From the NCBI GenBank assembly GCA_903952205.1, contig CAJBEZ010000064.1:200791-264790 (forward strand): DNA of 64,000 nucleotides. The letters run 5' to 3'. Below are positions 53,128 to 62,750 of the stretch, in pieces (the first letter of the stretch is position 1; each line of letters starts with the position of its first letter). Under the pieces are notes generated by a model, which saw only the letters and a list, made by a program, of their open reading frames with translations, did not search any database and had not been told where the DNA came from. Both the position numbers and the translations under genes were made by a program. Origin of the DNA: an uncultured Desulfomonile sp. (lineage in GTDB: Bacteria > Desulfobacterota > Desulfomonilia > Desulfomonilales > Desulfomonilaceae).

Positions 53128-55335
53128 ATGTTTCCCAAAGAGTTGTTGGCAGGTATTTCCATAACGGACATTGAGCGCATAATCCAGACTGAGCACTCGG
53201 ATCCACATAGTGTTCTAGGCGCCCACCCGGTTCAGATAAACCGACAAACAGGTGTAATTCTAAGATTGTTTCATCCGGATGCAATATCGGCTGAAGTATT
53301 GATCGGTGAAGAAACAATCCCTACTCAAAGGCTGGAGTCACAAGGAATATTCTGGCTATGGATGCCCGGGCGAAGCTTGCCGATGGAATATAAGGTCAGG
53401 TTCCATTTTGATGGAAGCGCCACTTGGACAGTTGATTCTCCGTATCGTTTCATGCCTACGCTGGGAGATCAGGACCTGCATTATCTCGGCGAAGGTAAGC
53501 ATTACAATCTTTACGACAAAATGGGAGCTCACCCCAGACAAATTGATGGAATTCCAGGGGTATCTTTCGCAGTCTGGGCCCCGAACGCAAAAAGAGTAAG
53601 CTTGATAGGAGACTTCAACAATTGGGATGGAAGGGTCTATCCCATGCGCAGTATGGGAACCTCTGGAATATGGGAATTGTTCGTTCCAGGATTGCAGCAG
53701 GGGGGGCTCTACAAATATGAAATTCAGACAAACGCTGATGAGTTCAGAATCAAGACCGATCCATTCGCGTTCTCGATGGAACTGAGGCCTGGATCAGCTT
53801 CCGTATTGTGGAATTTGGACAACTATTCATGGTGTGACGATCAGTGGATGAATAACAGAAAAGAGTTCAATCATTTTTCATCCCCTATGACTGTATACGA
53901 AGCGCATCTTGGTTCATGGTTGCGAATACCGGGAGAAGGAAACAGGTGGGCCAGCTATCGAGAAGCCGCCGAACCACTTGTCGCCCACATGAAGAAATAT
54001 GGATTCACCCATGTTGAACTCATGCCAATCATGGAACATCCCTTTGACGCTTCATGGGGTTATCAGGTTACCGGGTACTATGCCCCGACAAGCCGGTTTG
54101 GAACACCTGATGATTTCAAATTTTTTGTTGATTTCCTGCATCAGAATCAGCTTGGAGTAATCTTAGACTGGGTGCCGGCTCATTTTCCTAAAGACGATTT
54201 TAGCTTACGCCTTTTCGATGGTTCCGCTCTTTATGAACACTTTGATCCCAAGAAAGGTGAACATAGAGATTGGGGAACATTGATTTTCAATTATGGCCGA
54301 AATGAGGTCAGAAATTTTCTGGTAAGTAATGCCCTATTCTGGCTGGACAAATATCACGTGGACGGTTTACGAGTGGATGCTGTAGCCTCCATGCTCTATC
54401 TGGATTACAGCAGATCTGAAGGTGAATGGATCCCGAATATCTTTGGAGGAAACGAAAATCTTGAAGCAATTGAATTTATCAAAGAATTCAACTCTGTAGT
54501 GTACGGCAGGTTTCCAGGATGTTTCACGGTAGCCGAAGAATCTACAGCATGGACCGGAGTAACTACTCCAACTTATCTTGGAGGCCTTGGTTTTGGTTTC
54601 AAGTGGGATATGGGCTGGATGCATGACACTCTTAATTATTTCTCGAAAGATCCGGTACACAGAAAATTCCATCATAATGACCTAACTTTTTCCATGATGT
54701 ATGCTTATAGTGAAAACTTTGTATTGCCATTATCTCACGATGAAGTTGTTTATGGAAAAGGTTCTCTTCTTCGAAAAATGCCTGGAGATGATTGGCAAAA
54801 ATTTGCCAATCTACGATTGCTGTTCGCTTATATGTATACTCATCCTGGAAAGAAATTACTTATGGCGGGCGCAGAGTTCGGAACCTGGGATGAATGGGAC
54901 CACGAATCAAGCCTGGAAAACCACCTGCTTCAGTATGAAGCCCATTGTCAAATCTCAAAATTCCTTGAAGATTTAGGCCAAGTTTACTTATCGAGTAATG
55001 CCCTATGGGAGTGGGATTGCCGATCGGAAGGCTTTTCGTGGATAGATTGCAATGACAGTATGAACAGCATACTTTCATATATCAGAAGAAGCCGTGATCA
55101 GTATTTGATTTGCATTTTAAATTTTACTCCGGTGCCGAGAAATGGGTACAGAATAGGAGTTCCTGAACAAGGCTTTTACAAAGAAATTCTTAATTCAGAT
55201 TCCGAATACTACGGGGGAAGTAATCTTGGTAATGCGGGATTGATTGAATCAACGCGAGGCCGTCATCATGGATACGAACAGTACCTGGAACTAACATTGC
55301 CACCCTTGGCTGGTTTGATTATTACCAAAGGCTAA
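53128..55335 (+). CDS. glgB: 1,4-alpha-glucan branching enzyme
   Basis: 735 residues. N-terminal CBM48-like modules (about 15-110 and 120-215; HSVLGAHPV, VSFAVWAPNAKRVSLIGDFNNWDG) then a GH13 barrel. Conserved regions: DWVPAHFP, catalytic Asp in GLRVDAVASM, catalytic Glu in VAEESTAW, and LSHDEVVYGKGSL. It forms alpha-1,6 branches in glycogen. Monocistronic here; other glycogen genes are absent except the GH57 gene at 59337. Confidence 0.95.
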   Translation: MFPKELLAGISITDIERIIQTEHSDPHSVLGAHPVQINRQTGVILRLFHPDAISAEVLIGEETIPTQRLESQGIFWLWMPGRSLPMEYKVRFHFDGSATWTVDSPYRFMPTLGDQDLHYLGEGKHYNLYDKMGAHPRQIDGIPGVSFAVWAPNAKRVSLIGDFNNWDGRVYPMRSMGTSGIWELFVPGLQQGGLYKYEIQTNADEFRIKTDPFAFSMELRPGSASVLWNLDNYSWCDDQWMNNRKEFNHFSSPMTVYEAHLGSWLRIPGEGNRWASYREAAEPLVAHMKKYGFTHVELMPIMEHPFDASWGYQVTGYYAPTSRFGTPDDFKFFVDFLHQNQLGVILDWVPAHFPKDDFSLRLFDGSALYEHFDPKKGEHRDWGTLIFNYGRNEVRNFLVSNALFWLDKYHVDGLRVDAVASMLYLDYSRSEGEWIPNIFGGNENLEAIEFIKEFNSVVYGRFPGCFTVAEESTAWTGVTTPTYLGGLGFGFKWDMGWMHDTLNYFSKDPVHRKFHHNDLTFSMMYAYSENFVLPLSHDEVVYGKGSLLRKMPGDDWQKFANLRLLFAYMYTHPGKKLLMAGAEFGTWDEWDHESSLENHLLQYEAHCQISKFLEDLGQVYLSSNALWEWDCRSEGFSWIDCNDSMNSILSYIRRSRDQYLICILNFTPVPRNGYRIGVPEQGFYKEILNSDSEYYGGSNLGNAGLIESTRGRHHGYEQYLELTLPPLAGLIITKG

Positions 55336-55471
55336 AAACAATCCCGGATTTATATTCCTAATGAGATGAAAAAAAGTTGACAGAGCGGATGATTAGACTT
55401 TGAAATAGTTTGTCAGATAAGTTTCAATGTATTTATGTCGGCTTCCGGCCTGATCAAAAGTGAGGAATACA

Positions 55472-56302
55472 ATGTTAATAGTCACGATATCCAGATTGGT
55501 AGGATCTTACGCCGATATCATCTCCGCCACAGTGGCCCGTAAACTGGGCCTGGATTTGGTAGGTCGGGATCAGGTTCATCAAATGGCCCAAAGTTGCGAT
55601 TCCGAATACAATCGGGCTTGTTCCCTTTATGAGACTGAACACGGCCCCGGATTTTTCGAGAGAATTTTCTTTGACAGACCGTCTTACACAAGTCTATTCG
55701 AATCACTCACCTATGAAAAGGCCAGCCAGGGCAATGTAGTAATTATAGGAAGAGGAGCCCAGGTAATCTTAAAAGATATTCCGGGGGTTTTCAGCTGCCG
55801 TGTAGTAGCCCCTTTCCAAATCCGAGTGGAAAGGATCATGGAACGCTATCGATTCGAAAAGGAAGAAGCGGCGGACTTTGTCAGAAAATATGATCACGAA
55901 AGAGAGAATCTTATAAGATCGATTTTTAGAAGCGATCCAAACGAGTGGTCCCTTTATGATTTGATCATAAATACTGCGAAGTATTCCTCCGGTAAAGCAG
56001 CGGACGTTGTCATCGAAGGTATAGAAAAGATTCAAAAACCTGAAAACGATGAGGCTCTCAAGGAAAGACTCAAAAATCTGGCCATAGCCAAGAGGATCGA
56101 AACAAACATCAGACGTAAGCTTTCTTCTTCAGTTGCCCGTAATCTGGAAATTAAAATGGAAACAGGGGGCACAGTAACAATTTCAGGGAGAATAGGGGAC
56201 AGGCGAGATAAGGAAACAGCGGAAAAACTTGCCGGTCAGTATCCGGGAGTTACCAAAGTGATCAATGAACTGAAAGTTACTGAGGCGCTCTTTGGGTTAT
56301 AG
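55472..56302 (+). CDS. Cytidylate kinase-like protein with C-terminal BON domain
   Basis: 276 residues from ATG 55472 (GAGG six bases upstream). Residues 1-190 follow the cytidylate-kinase-like family (TISRLVGSYADIISATVARKLGLDLVGRDQVHQMA, VVIIGRGAQVIL, RVERIMERYRFEKEEAADFVRKYDHERENLIRS). The P-loop is degraded: VGSYAD replaces the usual G-x-G-K-type loop. Residues about 210-276 form a BON domain (RIETNIRRKL...VTISGRIGDRRDKETAEKLAGQYPGVTKVINEL). The pairing of a nucleotide-kinase fold with BON suggests a regulatory or binding protein. Substrate unknown. Confidence 0.82.
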   Translation: MLIVTISRLVGSYADIISATVARKLGLDLVGRDQVHQMAQSCDSEYNRACSLYETEHGPGFFERIFFDRPSYTSLFESLTYEKASQGNVVIIGRGAQVILKDIPGVFSCRVVAPFQIRVERIMERYRFEKEEAADFVRKYDHERENLIRSIFRSDPNEWSLYDLIINTAKYSSGKAADVVIEGIEKIQKPENDEALKERLKNLAIAKRIETNIRRKLSSSVARNLEIKMETGGTVTISGRIGDRRDKETAEKLAGQYPGVTKVINELKVTEALFGL

Positions 56303-56382
56303 AGTTTTTGTTCACAGATTTTGCCACTGATTCCAGATGACTTTCTCAAATTCTTCGTTGAGACGCAATACCCAAGGATTCT

Positions 56383-57357
56383 CTAATCTATCAGAGGATC
56401 CTTTTCCAAATAATTGAGCGCATAATCTCTTACCGCATTTTCGAGAGAAGAAAAATTTTCCACAAATCCTGCCTTTCTCAATTTTTCCAATCTTGCGCAA
56501 GTATAATATTGATATCGTGACGCCAGCCCAGTGGGCATGTCAATGTATTCTATCTGAGGATCGATGTTGATAGCGGAAAAAACCGCATTAGCGAGCCGGT
56601 TGAAAGTATTGGCCTCTCCAGTTCCAACATTGAACAGGCCATTTACTTCAGGTTTTTGAAGAAAAAACAAAGTTACCTTAACAGCGTCTTTAACATAAAT
56701 AAAATCTCGGCGCTGCTCTCCGTCGGCGTATTCAGGGTGGTAAGATTTGAAGAGATTAATGGTCCCTTTTTGTTTTGCCTGAAAATAAGCTCTGATCGCT
56801 ACACTCCTCATGTCTCCCTTGTGATATTCATTGGGTCCAAAAACGTTAAAATATTTCAACCCTACCGCGTGATTAAGAAAACCGGTCTTATTTGCCCAAC
56901 AATCGAATAGATGCTTTGAATAGCCATACATGTTCAATGGGAGAAGTTCCGGTCCGGGTAACGTTTCATCTGAATATCCCTGTAAGCCATCGCCATAAGT
57001 CGCCGCGCTTGACGCGTAAATAAAACGTAGGCCTGGCTTTCCAGCAAAGACCATAGCCAATCTTCGCGAGTATTGATAATTGTTTTGAATCAGGTAATCG
57101 GCGTTTTTTTCTGTAGTTGAGCTGCATGCCCCCAAGTGGAAGATAGCCCACACGTCGTGATCGAAAATCCCACTTTCAGCCTTAGCGATGAATTCTTCTT
57201 TTGTTTCAAAATCCAAGAATTTAATATTCCGAAGATTTTTCCACTTTTCACCATCCCCAAGGTGATCTACGATCAAAATATTATCTTCGCCCATTTGGTT
57301 AAGAGCTTGAACAAGATTACTTCCTATGAACCCAGCCCCGCCTGTGACAATTATCAT
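56383..57357 (-). CDS. hldD: ADP-L-glycero-D-manno-heptose-6-epimerase
   Basis: 324 residues, extended [20 protein letters not shown] at the N-terminus, FHLGACSSTTEKNADYL and YASSAATYGDG, active-site YGYSKHLFD (YxxxK), and GEQRRDFIYVKD are HldD signatures. It epimerises ADP-heptose for the LPS core, showing a Gram-negative envelope. Monocistronic. Confidence 0.93.
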   Translation of the reverse strand: MIIVTGGAGFIGSNLVQALNQMGEDNILIVDHLGDGEKWKNLRNIKFLDFETKEEFIAKAESGIFDHDVWAIFHLGACSSTTEKNADYLIQNNYQYSRRLAMVFAGKPGLRFIYASSAATYGDGLQGYSDETLPGPELLPLNMYGYSKHLFDCWANKTGFLNHAVGLKYFNVFGPNEYHKGDMRSVAIRAYFQAKQKGTINLFKSYHPEYADGEQRRDFIYVKDAVKVTLFFLQKPEVNGLFNVGTGEANTFNRLANAVFSAINIDPQIEYIDMPTGLASRYQYYTCARLEKLRKAGFVENFSSLENAVRDYALNYLEKDPLID

Positions 57358-57601
57358 GCTAAAGTAGAGCCTTTCTGAAGTTGGACAAAATAAAATGAAT
57401 AGCCCAATCGCTATTTCAGATCATTGAATGATTTATAGCACCCTATAAAAAATGGCAATGATTTATCATTCTTTGCAAAAAGATCAGTTTTGAGCGATTA
57501 GTATCTAGAGTGAATCGCTGGACAAATTATGTCCTCATATGTTAATAAAAGCTTGTCATCCCCCAAAAAGGGTTCTCAGATCAATTAGGGAGTAACAAAA
57601 T

Positions 57602-57886
57602 ATGAGAAAGATACTTGTTCTGGTCGCTCTGACTGTTTCCGTCGGCTTCCTGACAGGCATGTACGCTGATACCGCGTCCGCATTCAGTTTTAACGGGTTA
57701 CCGTTTTTTGGGAATAGCGCAAAATCTTGCGCCGCTCCTGTTTGCGCTCCTGTTTGCTGCGGCTATTACTGCGCTCCTGTTTCTGCGTGCAAATCGGTAA
57801 AGGCCAAGGGTAAAGCCAAGGCTGAGACTGTGACCAAGGAAAAAAAGGTTAAGACAGAGAAAAAGGAAAAAAAGGAAAAAAAGTAA
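57602..57886 (+). CDS. Small exported Cys-rich protein with Lys/Glu tail
   Basis: 94 residues. Signal peptide about 1-27 (ends TASA-F). A Cys-Pro-Ala-rich centre has repeated CAPV units (CAAPVCAPVCCGYYCAPVSAC), followed by a strongly basic repetitive tail (KAKGKAKAETVTKEKKVKTEKK...). GGGAGTAAC lies upstream. No family recognised. The tail could bind nucleic acid, peptidoglycan or LPS; the repeats are also a slippage risk. Confidence 0.7.
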   Translation: MRKILVLVALTVSVGFLTGMYADTASAFSFNGLPFFGNSAKSCAAPVCAPVCCGYYCAPVSACKSVKAKGKAKAETVTKEKKVKTEKKEKKEKK

Positions 57887-58234
57887 GCCTAAGATCAGTT
57901 ACAAAACTAAAAGCAATGTTGAGTCTGAGGTTCGAGGTAAATGTTATTTCAATCGATTTGGGGATGACTTTCTCGATCACAATAACATCAAACCTCGAAT
58001 CTGGATTCAAAAATGATCCGATGTTCGGATAACTGTGCCAGCCCTTATTCCCTCAGATCAAAACTTCCAACTGTTTCTGGTTTTTTAAAAATTGCTTAGC
58101 CTGTTGTTGCTGACACTAGAAAAGCAGGAAAATTCGATTGTAAGACAAGAATCTTACCTTACGTTTAATGAAAGTGGATTGATGGTGTTGACTCAATTCC
58201 AATGGTTCGAAAAAGCTATCTTAGGAGGCGGAAA
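57887..58234. other. Intergenic region with long imperfect hairpin
   Basis: No gene seen in about 350 bases. An inverted repeat pairs 57931-57948 with 57981-57999 (TTCGAGGT and ATGTTATT arms, one internal bulge) around a 32-base loop. There is no T run, so it is not a plain terminator. Confidence 0.5.
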
Positions 58235-58696
58235 TTGAATTTTTGGGACAAGGTTTCGAAAAGTCTCCAGAACAATAAAGGCGTACAGTCGAAGCCGCCC
58301 GCTGTCATGGATGATGACCGAATATTTATGGCGTGGCAGAGGACGCACATGGCAAATGAGAGAACCTTTTTGTCCTGGTCGAGGACAAGCATTTCTCTGC
58401 TGGCATTTGGCTTTGTCATAGAAAAATTTGAGATATTCCTGAGACACCTGCTGGCGTTTGAGCAAGGCGCAAAAAGCATGAATCACGGAAGTGGAGCCGC
58501 CTACCTAAGTCTTTTGTGTTTTGTTCTGGCTGGATTCATGATTGTAGTTTCTGGATTACGTTTCATAAGGGTTCGTCGACACATAAACAAAGGCGAAGCG
58601 GTATTTTCAGCTGTGCCTGATTTACTGGCAGTAACCTCGGTAGCCGTAATCATTGGACTGGCGCTCGTATTGGGTCTCGAACGTTTTATAAATTGA
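58235..58696 (+). CDS. DUF202-family membrane protein
   Basis: About 154 residues from TTG 58235 (AGGAGG six bases upstream; ATG 58202 lacks such a site). The DUF202 signature MANERTFLSWSRTSISLLAFGFVIEKFEIF is at about 44-75, followed by two more helices (about 97-120, 134-153). YidH-like small inner-membrane protein of unknown role. Monocistronic. Confidence 0.85.
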   Translation: MNFWDKVSKSLQNNKGVQSKPPAVMDDDRIFMAWQRTHMANERTFLSWSRTSISLLAFGFVIEKFEIFLRHLLAFEQGAKSMNHGSGAAYLSLLCFVLAGFMIVVSGLRFIRVRRHINKGEAVFSAVPDLLAVTSVAVIIGLALVLGLERFIN

Positions 58697-58813
58697 ACAT
58701 GGACATTTCTGATTCTAAATTGTTGGTGGAATTTTCACCCTTTCCTTAGAGTTCAATTAAGAATCGATTATTGACACCAGTTTTTACCTGTAACCATAAG
58801 GTTAACATCAATA

Positions 58814-58842
58814 TTGACATTTCCCATGATATTTAGTATGGT
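58814..58842 (+). promoter_or_regulatory. Sigma70-type promoter of basic exported protein
   Basis: -35 TTGACA (58814-58819), 17-base spacer, -10 TATGGT (58837-58842), 35 bases before the ATG at 58877. A second TTGACA lies upstream at about 58772, without a good -10. Confidence 0.55.
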
Positions 58843-58876
58843 TACTACAATTCCATGTAAACAGGAGATGACAAAT

Positions 58877-59215
58877 ATGACAAGATTCCTTGTATTGGTA
58901 TCTTTTCTAATTGTATGCTTGTTCGCAAGTTTTTCAGGACAAGCGCTTGCAGGCGTGACAAGCGATAATTTGTCTCTGGACAATTTCAAATTAGCTAATT
59001 CCAAACCGTACGACGCGTTGGCAAAGGCTTTCAAAAAAAGCCGTCAGCCAAGTGTCTCAAACTCAGGAACCAGCGCTCCTGACAAAAAGAGTTTTTCTAA
59101 ATCCAACAAGGCTTCAAAAAATGTCAAAAAAAGCAAGATTGCCAAAAGCAAGAATTCCCATAAGTCATTCGTAAAAAAATCCAAAACTTACAAGAAAGCT
59201 GCATTTCGTCAGTAA
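58877..59215 (+). CDS. Small exported basic protein, unknown
   Basis: 112 residues from ATG 58877 (GGAG nine bases upstream). Signal peptide about 1-25 (ends GQALA-G). The mature part becomes strongly Lys/Ser-rich (SFSKSNKASKNVKKSKIAKS and further), giving a highly basic C-terminus. No family recognised. It resembles the protein at 57602 in design: signal peptide plus Lys-rich tail. Confidence 0.68.
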   Translation: MTRFLVLVSFLIVCLFASFSGQALAGVTSDNLSLDNFKLANSKPYDALAKAFKKSRQPSVSNSGTSAPDKKSFSKSNKASKNVKKSKIAKSKNSHKSFVKKSKTYKKAAFRQ

Positions 59216-59267
59216 TTTATTCAATTAAGCAGTTTACGGGAAATCTCAATCTTACATAAAAATTGAA

Positions 59268-59299
59268 CCCACCTTTTCATTACAAAAGGTGGGTTTTTT
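59268..59299 (+). terminator. Rho-independent terminator
   Basis: A perfect 10-bp stem (CCCACCTTTT, 59268-59277, with AAAAGGTGGG, 59284-59293) and six T. It ends the basic exported protein gene. Confidence 0.93.
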
Positions 59300-59336
59300 G
59301 TTAATATCATTAATACAATTGATTAGAGGTTTACCA

Positions 59337-61760
59337 ATGGTGTTTAATTATATTAGGTCAATTTGTATTCACGGCCATTTTTATCAGCCTCCCCGAGAAA
59401 ATCCCTGGCTCGAAGAAGTTGAAAAACAGGATTCTGCTCATCCATTCCATGACTGGAATGAAAAAATTACCTATGAATGTTATCAGCCGAACGCGGAAGC
59501 TCGACTACTTGACGAACGCGGACGTTTGCGCGGGATAATCAACAATTACGAATTCATCAGTTTTAACTTTGGCCCCACTCTCCTTTCCTGGCTCGAACGG
59601 AGCGAAAAGAACACATACAAATCCATTATTGAAGCTGACGCTATTTCCAAATCAAATCGGGCTGGACATGGCAATGCTTTGGCGCAAGTCTACAATCACA
59701 TGATCATGCCATTGGCTAACACGCGTGACAGAATCACTCAGATAATATGGGGTTTGAAAGATTTCAAACACCGTTTCCAGCGCGAAGCTGAGGGAATGTG
59801 GCTTCCAGAAACAGCCGTAGATCTGGAGACACTGGAGATCCTGGTAGATCAGGGGGTACTCTTTACAATCCTTTCTCCCAAACAGGCCAGTAGGCTCCGT
59901 AACAATTCTGCAGCGCGATGGCAGACTGTTGATGGCGTTTCATTAGATCCATCAAGACCTTATCAATGCCTTTTGCCCAGTGGATCAAATATTACGATTT
60001 TCTTTTACGACGGTCCTGTTTCTCAGGCGATTGCGTTTGAAGGTCTGCTCAATGACGGTTCTGTTTTTAAGGATAGACTTCTTGGGGCTTTCTCGACAGA
60101 CCGTTCATGGCCCCAACTGGTGAACATCGCTACTGACGGAGAATCGTACGGACATCATCACAGATTCGGTGAGATGGCATTGGCGTTTGCAATAGAACAA
60201 TTACTTTATGAGCCGAATGTCAGGCTAACCAATTATGGAGAATTTCTTGCCAATAATCCACCGACAGCGGAAGTTGAAATAATCGAAAGGACATCTTGGA
60301 GTTGCTCCCACGGGGTGGGTAGATGGATCCGGGATTGCGGCTGTTCAACATCCCAAAGACCCGGATGGAAACAATCGTGGCGAACCCCTCTTAGAAGGTC
60401 GCTGGATATAGTCCGTGAACAGGTCGACGAACTATTTGAAATACAGGGATCCGAACTCTTTCTGGAACCATTCAGGGCACGTAATGACTACATTGATCTG
60501 ATCCTGAGAAATCGCACTGAAATTTCTTCGTTCCTAAAAACATGCCAAAAACATGAACTGTCTCCATCTGAATCGGTGGAAGCCCTAAGTCTACTGGAAA
60601 TGCAAAGAAATAGAATGCTCATGTATACCAGTTGTGGCTGGTTTTTTGACGATCTCACCGGTATAGAGACTTTACAAATTCTTGATTACGCTGCACGTGT
60701 GCTCCAGCTTGCGAGTTTTTATGATCCCGGTTTGGTGAAAGAGTTTCTGGGGGAACTTTTCAAAGCGGTCAGCAATGTACAGCCGCACATGAATGGGGAT
60801 CAACTTTACAGAGAAAAAATTGCGCCCCACGTGATTGACTTGGCCCAAGTGGCGGCTCACGTTGCGATATCCGCTCTGTTTGACAAGCCACGAGCTACTC
60901 AGGAAATTTATGTGTACAAGGTACACACGATGGATCTCATGCGAGAAGAATTTGGTGAACGGATATTACTGATAGGTCAAACCAGGGTTCAGAGTTCCGT
61001 AACTCTTAAAGAACAAAGACTGGTTTTTGCTGTTTTGTATTTGGGTGCGGTTGACTTACGCTGTTCTGTTCAAACATTGTTAGAAAATCAGCAAGGGTAT
61101 GAAGACCTTAAAAAAGATTTTGCCGACAGCTTCAAAAGACATTCATCAACCGAATTAATACGAAAACTAGATAAATATTTTCCGCACAAATATTTTGCCT
61201 TCAAGGATCTCTTTGTTGAACAAAGAACTCGATTGCTTGAAATAATTACGAAAAAAATGTTTCAGGACCAGGCAGCCTTACTTACAACATTTTACAAAAA
61301 AAATGAAGATTTTGCCCGACTCATAGTTGACCATGACGCAAGGCTTCCCGATACGTTCAGAGCAGCCGCCCGATTTGTTCTGAATCGTCAATTTCTGAAA
61401 GAAATTGAAAAGCTGTCCCAGGAAATGTTCCCAGAAAGCTTGGAGTCGATTCTCAGAGACACACATTTTTGGAAAATACAGTTAGATTTGAGCGCTGCTC
61501 AAAAAATGATCAGTCACCGTATAGGGCTTTTGGTTGAAAAACTTGGTCAGGATTGGTCCAACCAGTCGACGTTGTCCGAAATTTTCAGATTTCTGGACAT
61601 GGCCCAAAATCTGGAGATTTATCTACAGCTTAGCCAAGCTCAGACAACTCTATTCAAAATTTTAAGGGAAGCTGAAAATACATCAGATTTTCAGATACCT
61701 CCAGGAATAATGCAATTGGCGAACAGACTGGCGGTTAGGTTGAACGGTTTTGACATTTAA
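59337..61760 (+). CDS. Glycoside hydrolase family 57 protein (DUF3536)
   Basis: 807 residues. N-terminal GH57 barrel opens with SICIHGHFYQPPRENPWLEE (metal/active-site His-x-His) and continues with YECYQPNAEARL, NFGPTLLSWLE, EAEGMWLPETAVD (catalytic Glu region) and TDGESYGHHHRFGE. The C-terminal DUF3536 part is helical. GH57 enzymes act on alpha-glucans, so a role in glycogen turnover with glgB is likely. ATG 59337 has GAGG just upstream; a GTG at 59289 lies inside the terminator and is rejected. Confidence 0.9.
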   Translation: MVFNYIRSICIHGHFYQPPRENPWLEEVEKQDSAHPFHDWNEKITYECYQPNAEARLLDERGRLRGIINNYEFISFNFGPTLLSWLERSEKNTYKSIIEADAISKSNRAGHGNALAQVYNHMIMPLANTRDRITQIIWGLKDFKHRFQREAEGMWLPETAVDLETLEILVDQGVLFTILSPKQASRLRNNSAARWQTVDGVSLDPSRPYQCLLPSGSNITIFFYDGPVSQAIAFEGLLNDGSVFKDRLLGAFSTDRSWPQLVNIATDGESYGHHHRFGEMALAFAIEQLLYEPNVRLTNYGEFLANNPPTAEVEIIERTSWSCSHGVGRWIRDCGCSTSQRPGWKQSWRTPLRRSLDIVREQVDELFEIQGSELFLEPFRARNDYIDLILRNRTEISSFLKTCQKHELSPSESVEALSLLEMQRNRMLMYTSCGWFFDDLTGIETLQILDYAARVLQLASFYDPGLVKEFLGELFKAVSNVQPHMNGDQLYREKIAPHVIDLAQVAAHVAISALFDKPRATQEIYVYKVHTMDLMREEFGERILLIGQTRVQSSVTLKEQRLVFAVLYLGAVDLRCSVQTLLENQQGYEDLKKDFADSFKRHSSTELIRKLDKYFPHKYFAFKDLFVEQRTRLLEIITKKMFQDQAALLTTFYKKNEDFARLIVDHDARLPDTFRAAARFVLNRQFLKEIEKLSQEMFPESLESILRDTHFWKIQLDLSAAQKMISHRIGLLVEKLGQDWSNQSTLSEIFRFLDMAQNLEIYLQLSQAQTTLFKILREAENTSDFQIPPGIMQLANRLAVRLNGFDI

Positions 61761-61785
61761 AAAATAGTGGTTCAAGATGACAAGA

Positions 61786-62694
61786 TTATCTGTTATCTAA
61801 GTAACCAAACTCCTTAAGTTTATTCATGCTTTTGGTCCAGTTTGGAGACACCTTTACAAACAATTCCAGTCGAACCGGCAGGTCCAGAAACTCTTTAATT
61901 TTTTGACGAGCCAATGTTCCGATTTTTTTAATCATCTGTCCATCTTTTCCAATCAGGATTTTCTTCTGACTGTGTCGTTCAACGTGAATGTTGCCTTGAA
62001 TTAATACGCTCACTCCGTCGTTCTTAAAGGTTTCGATGGTTACGGCGGTTTTGTGCGGAACCTCTTGTCCTAAGAGTTGCAGAATCTGTTCACGGACGAT
62101 CTCAGAAGCAAAAAATCTCTCCGGCATGTCGCTCAAATCATCTTCACTATACAAATAAGGCCCTTCCGGTAGGAGTTCTATCAATCTCTCTATCAATTTG
62201 TCGCAATTTTGGCCGGTTAGAGCGCTTATCCCTATAATGGAGTCAAATCTCGCGTCAAACGATGATCTGTTGATGATATCATCCAACATTTTTGTGCCTA
62301 ACATGTCTATTTTGTTAATGGCCAGCACAACCGGTTTGTGAGATTCTACCACGAGACGTTCAAGCTCATACAACAAGTCTAACTTTTTAATGCCCGGATC
62401 AACGACATAGAGTATTACGTCAGTTAATTTAATGGTTTTTCTAATGCATTCGAGAAAAACTTCATTAATCATAGTTTTTGCTTCATGAAAACCAGGCGTG
62501 TCCTGGAAGATAATTTGAGCTCCCGGACGAGTTAGAATTATAGACACAGTGTTTCGAGTAGTTTGAGCTTTTCTTGACACTATGGATAATTTGGTCTGGG
62601 TGAGTTGATTTACGAGAGTTGATTTGCCTGCGTTAGGTAGTCCTACAATTGCTACAAATCCTGACTTTGACGTTGGTTCACTAGTTTCTTTCAC
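61786..62694 (-). CDS. era: GTPase Era
   Basis: 303 residues from GTG 62694 (AAGGA six bases upstream). GTPase motifs: GLPNAGKSTLVNQL (G1), DTPGFHE (G3), NKIDML (G4). C-terminal KH domain (HVERHSQKKILIGKDGQMIKKIGTLARQKI) binds the 16S rRNA 3' end. It helps 30S assembly. A longer frame reaching 62805 would run through the divergent tRNA-Ser gene and is rejected. Confidence 0.95.
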   Translation of the reverse strand: MKETSEPTSKSGFVAIVGLPNAGKSTLVNQLTQTKLSIVSRKAQTTRNTVSIILTRPGAQIIFQDTPGFHEAKTMINEVFLECIRKTIKLTDVILYVVDPGIKKLDLLYELERLVVESHKPVVLAINKIDMLGTKMLDDIINRSSFDARFDSIIGISALTGQNCDKLIERLIELLPEGPYLYSEDDLSDMPERFFASEIVREQILQLLGQEVPHKTAVTIETFKNDGVSVLIQGNIHVERHSQKKILIGKDGQMIKKIGTLARQKIKEFLDLPVRLELFVKVSPNWTKSMNKLKEFGYLDNR

Positions 62695-62750
62695 TAAATG
62701 TCCTTGACCAGATGTATAGTTAGGTCTATAAAATATGCTTTTACGGCAAG

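Noticed and set aside
59289..59336. Upstream GTG start for the GH57 gene
   Set aside because: The codon lies in the 3' arm and T run of the preceding terminator.
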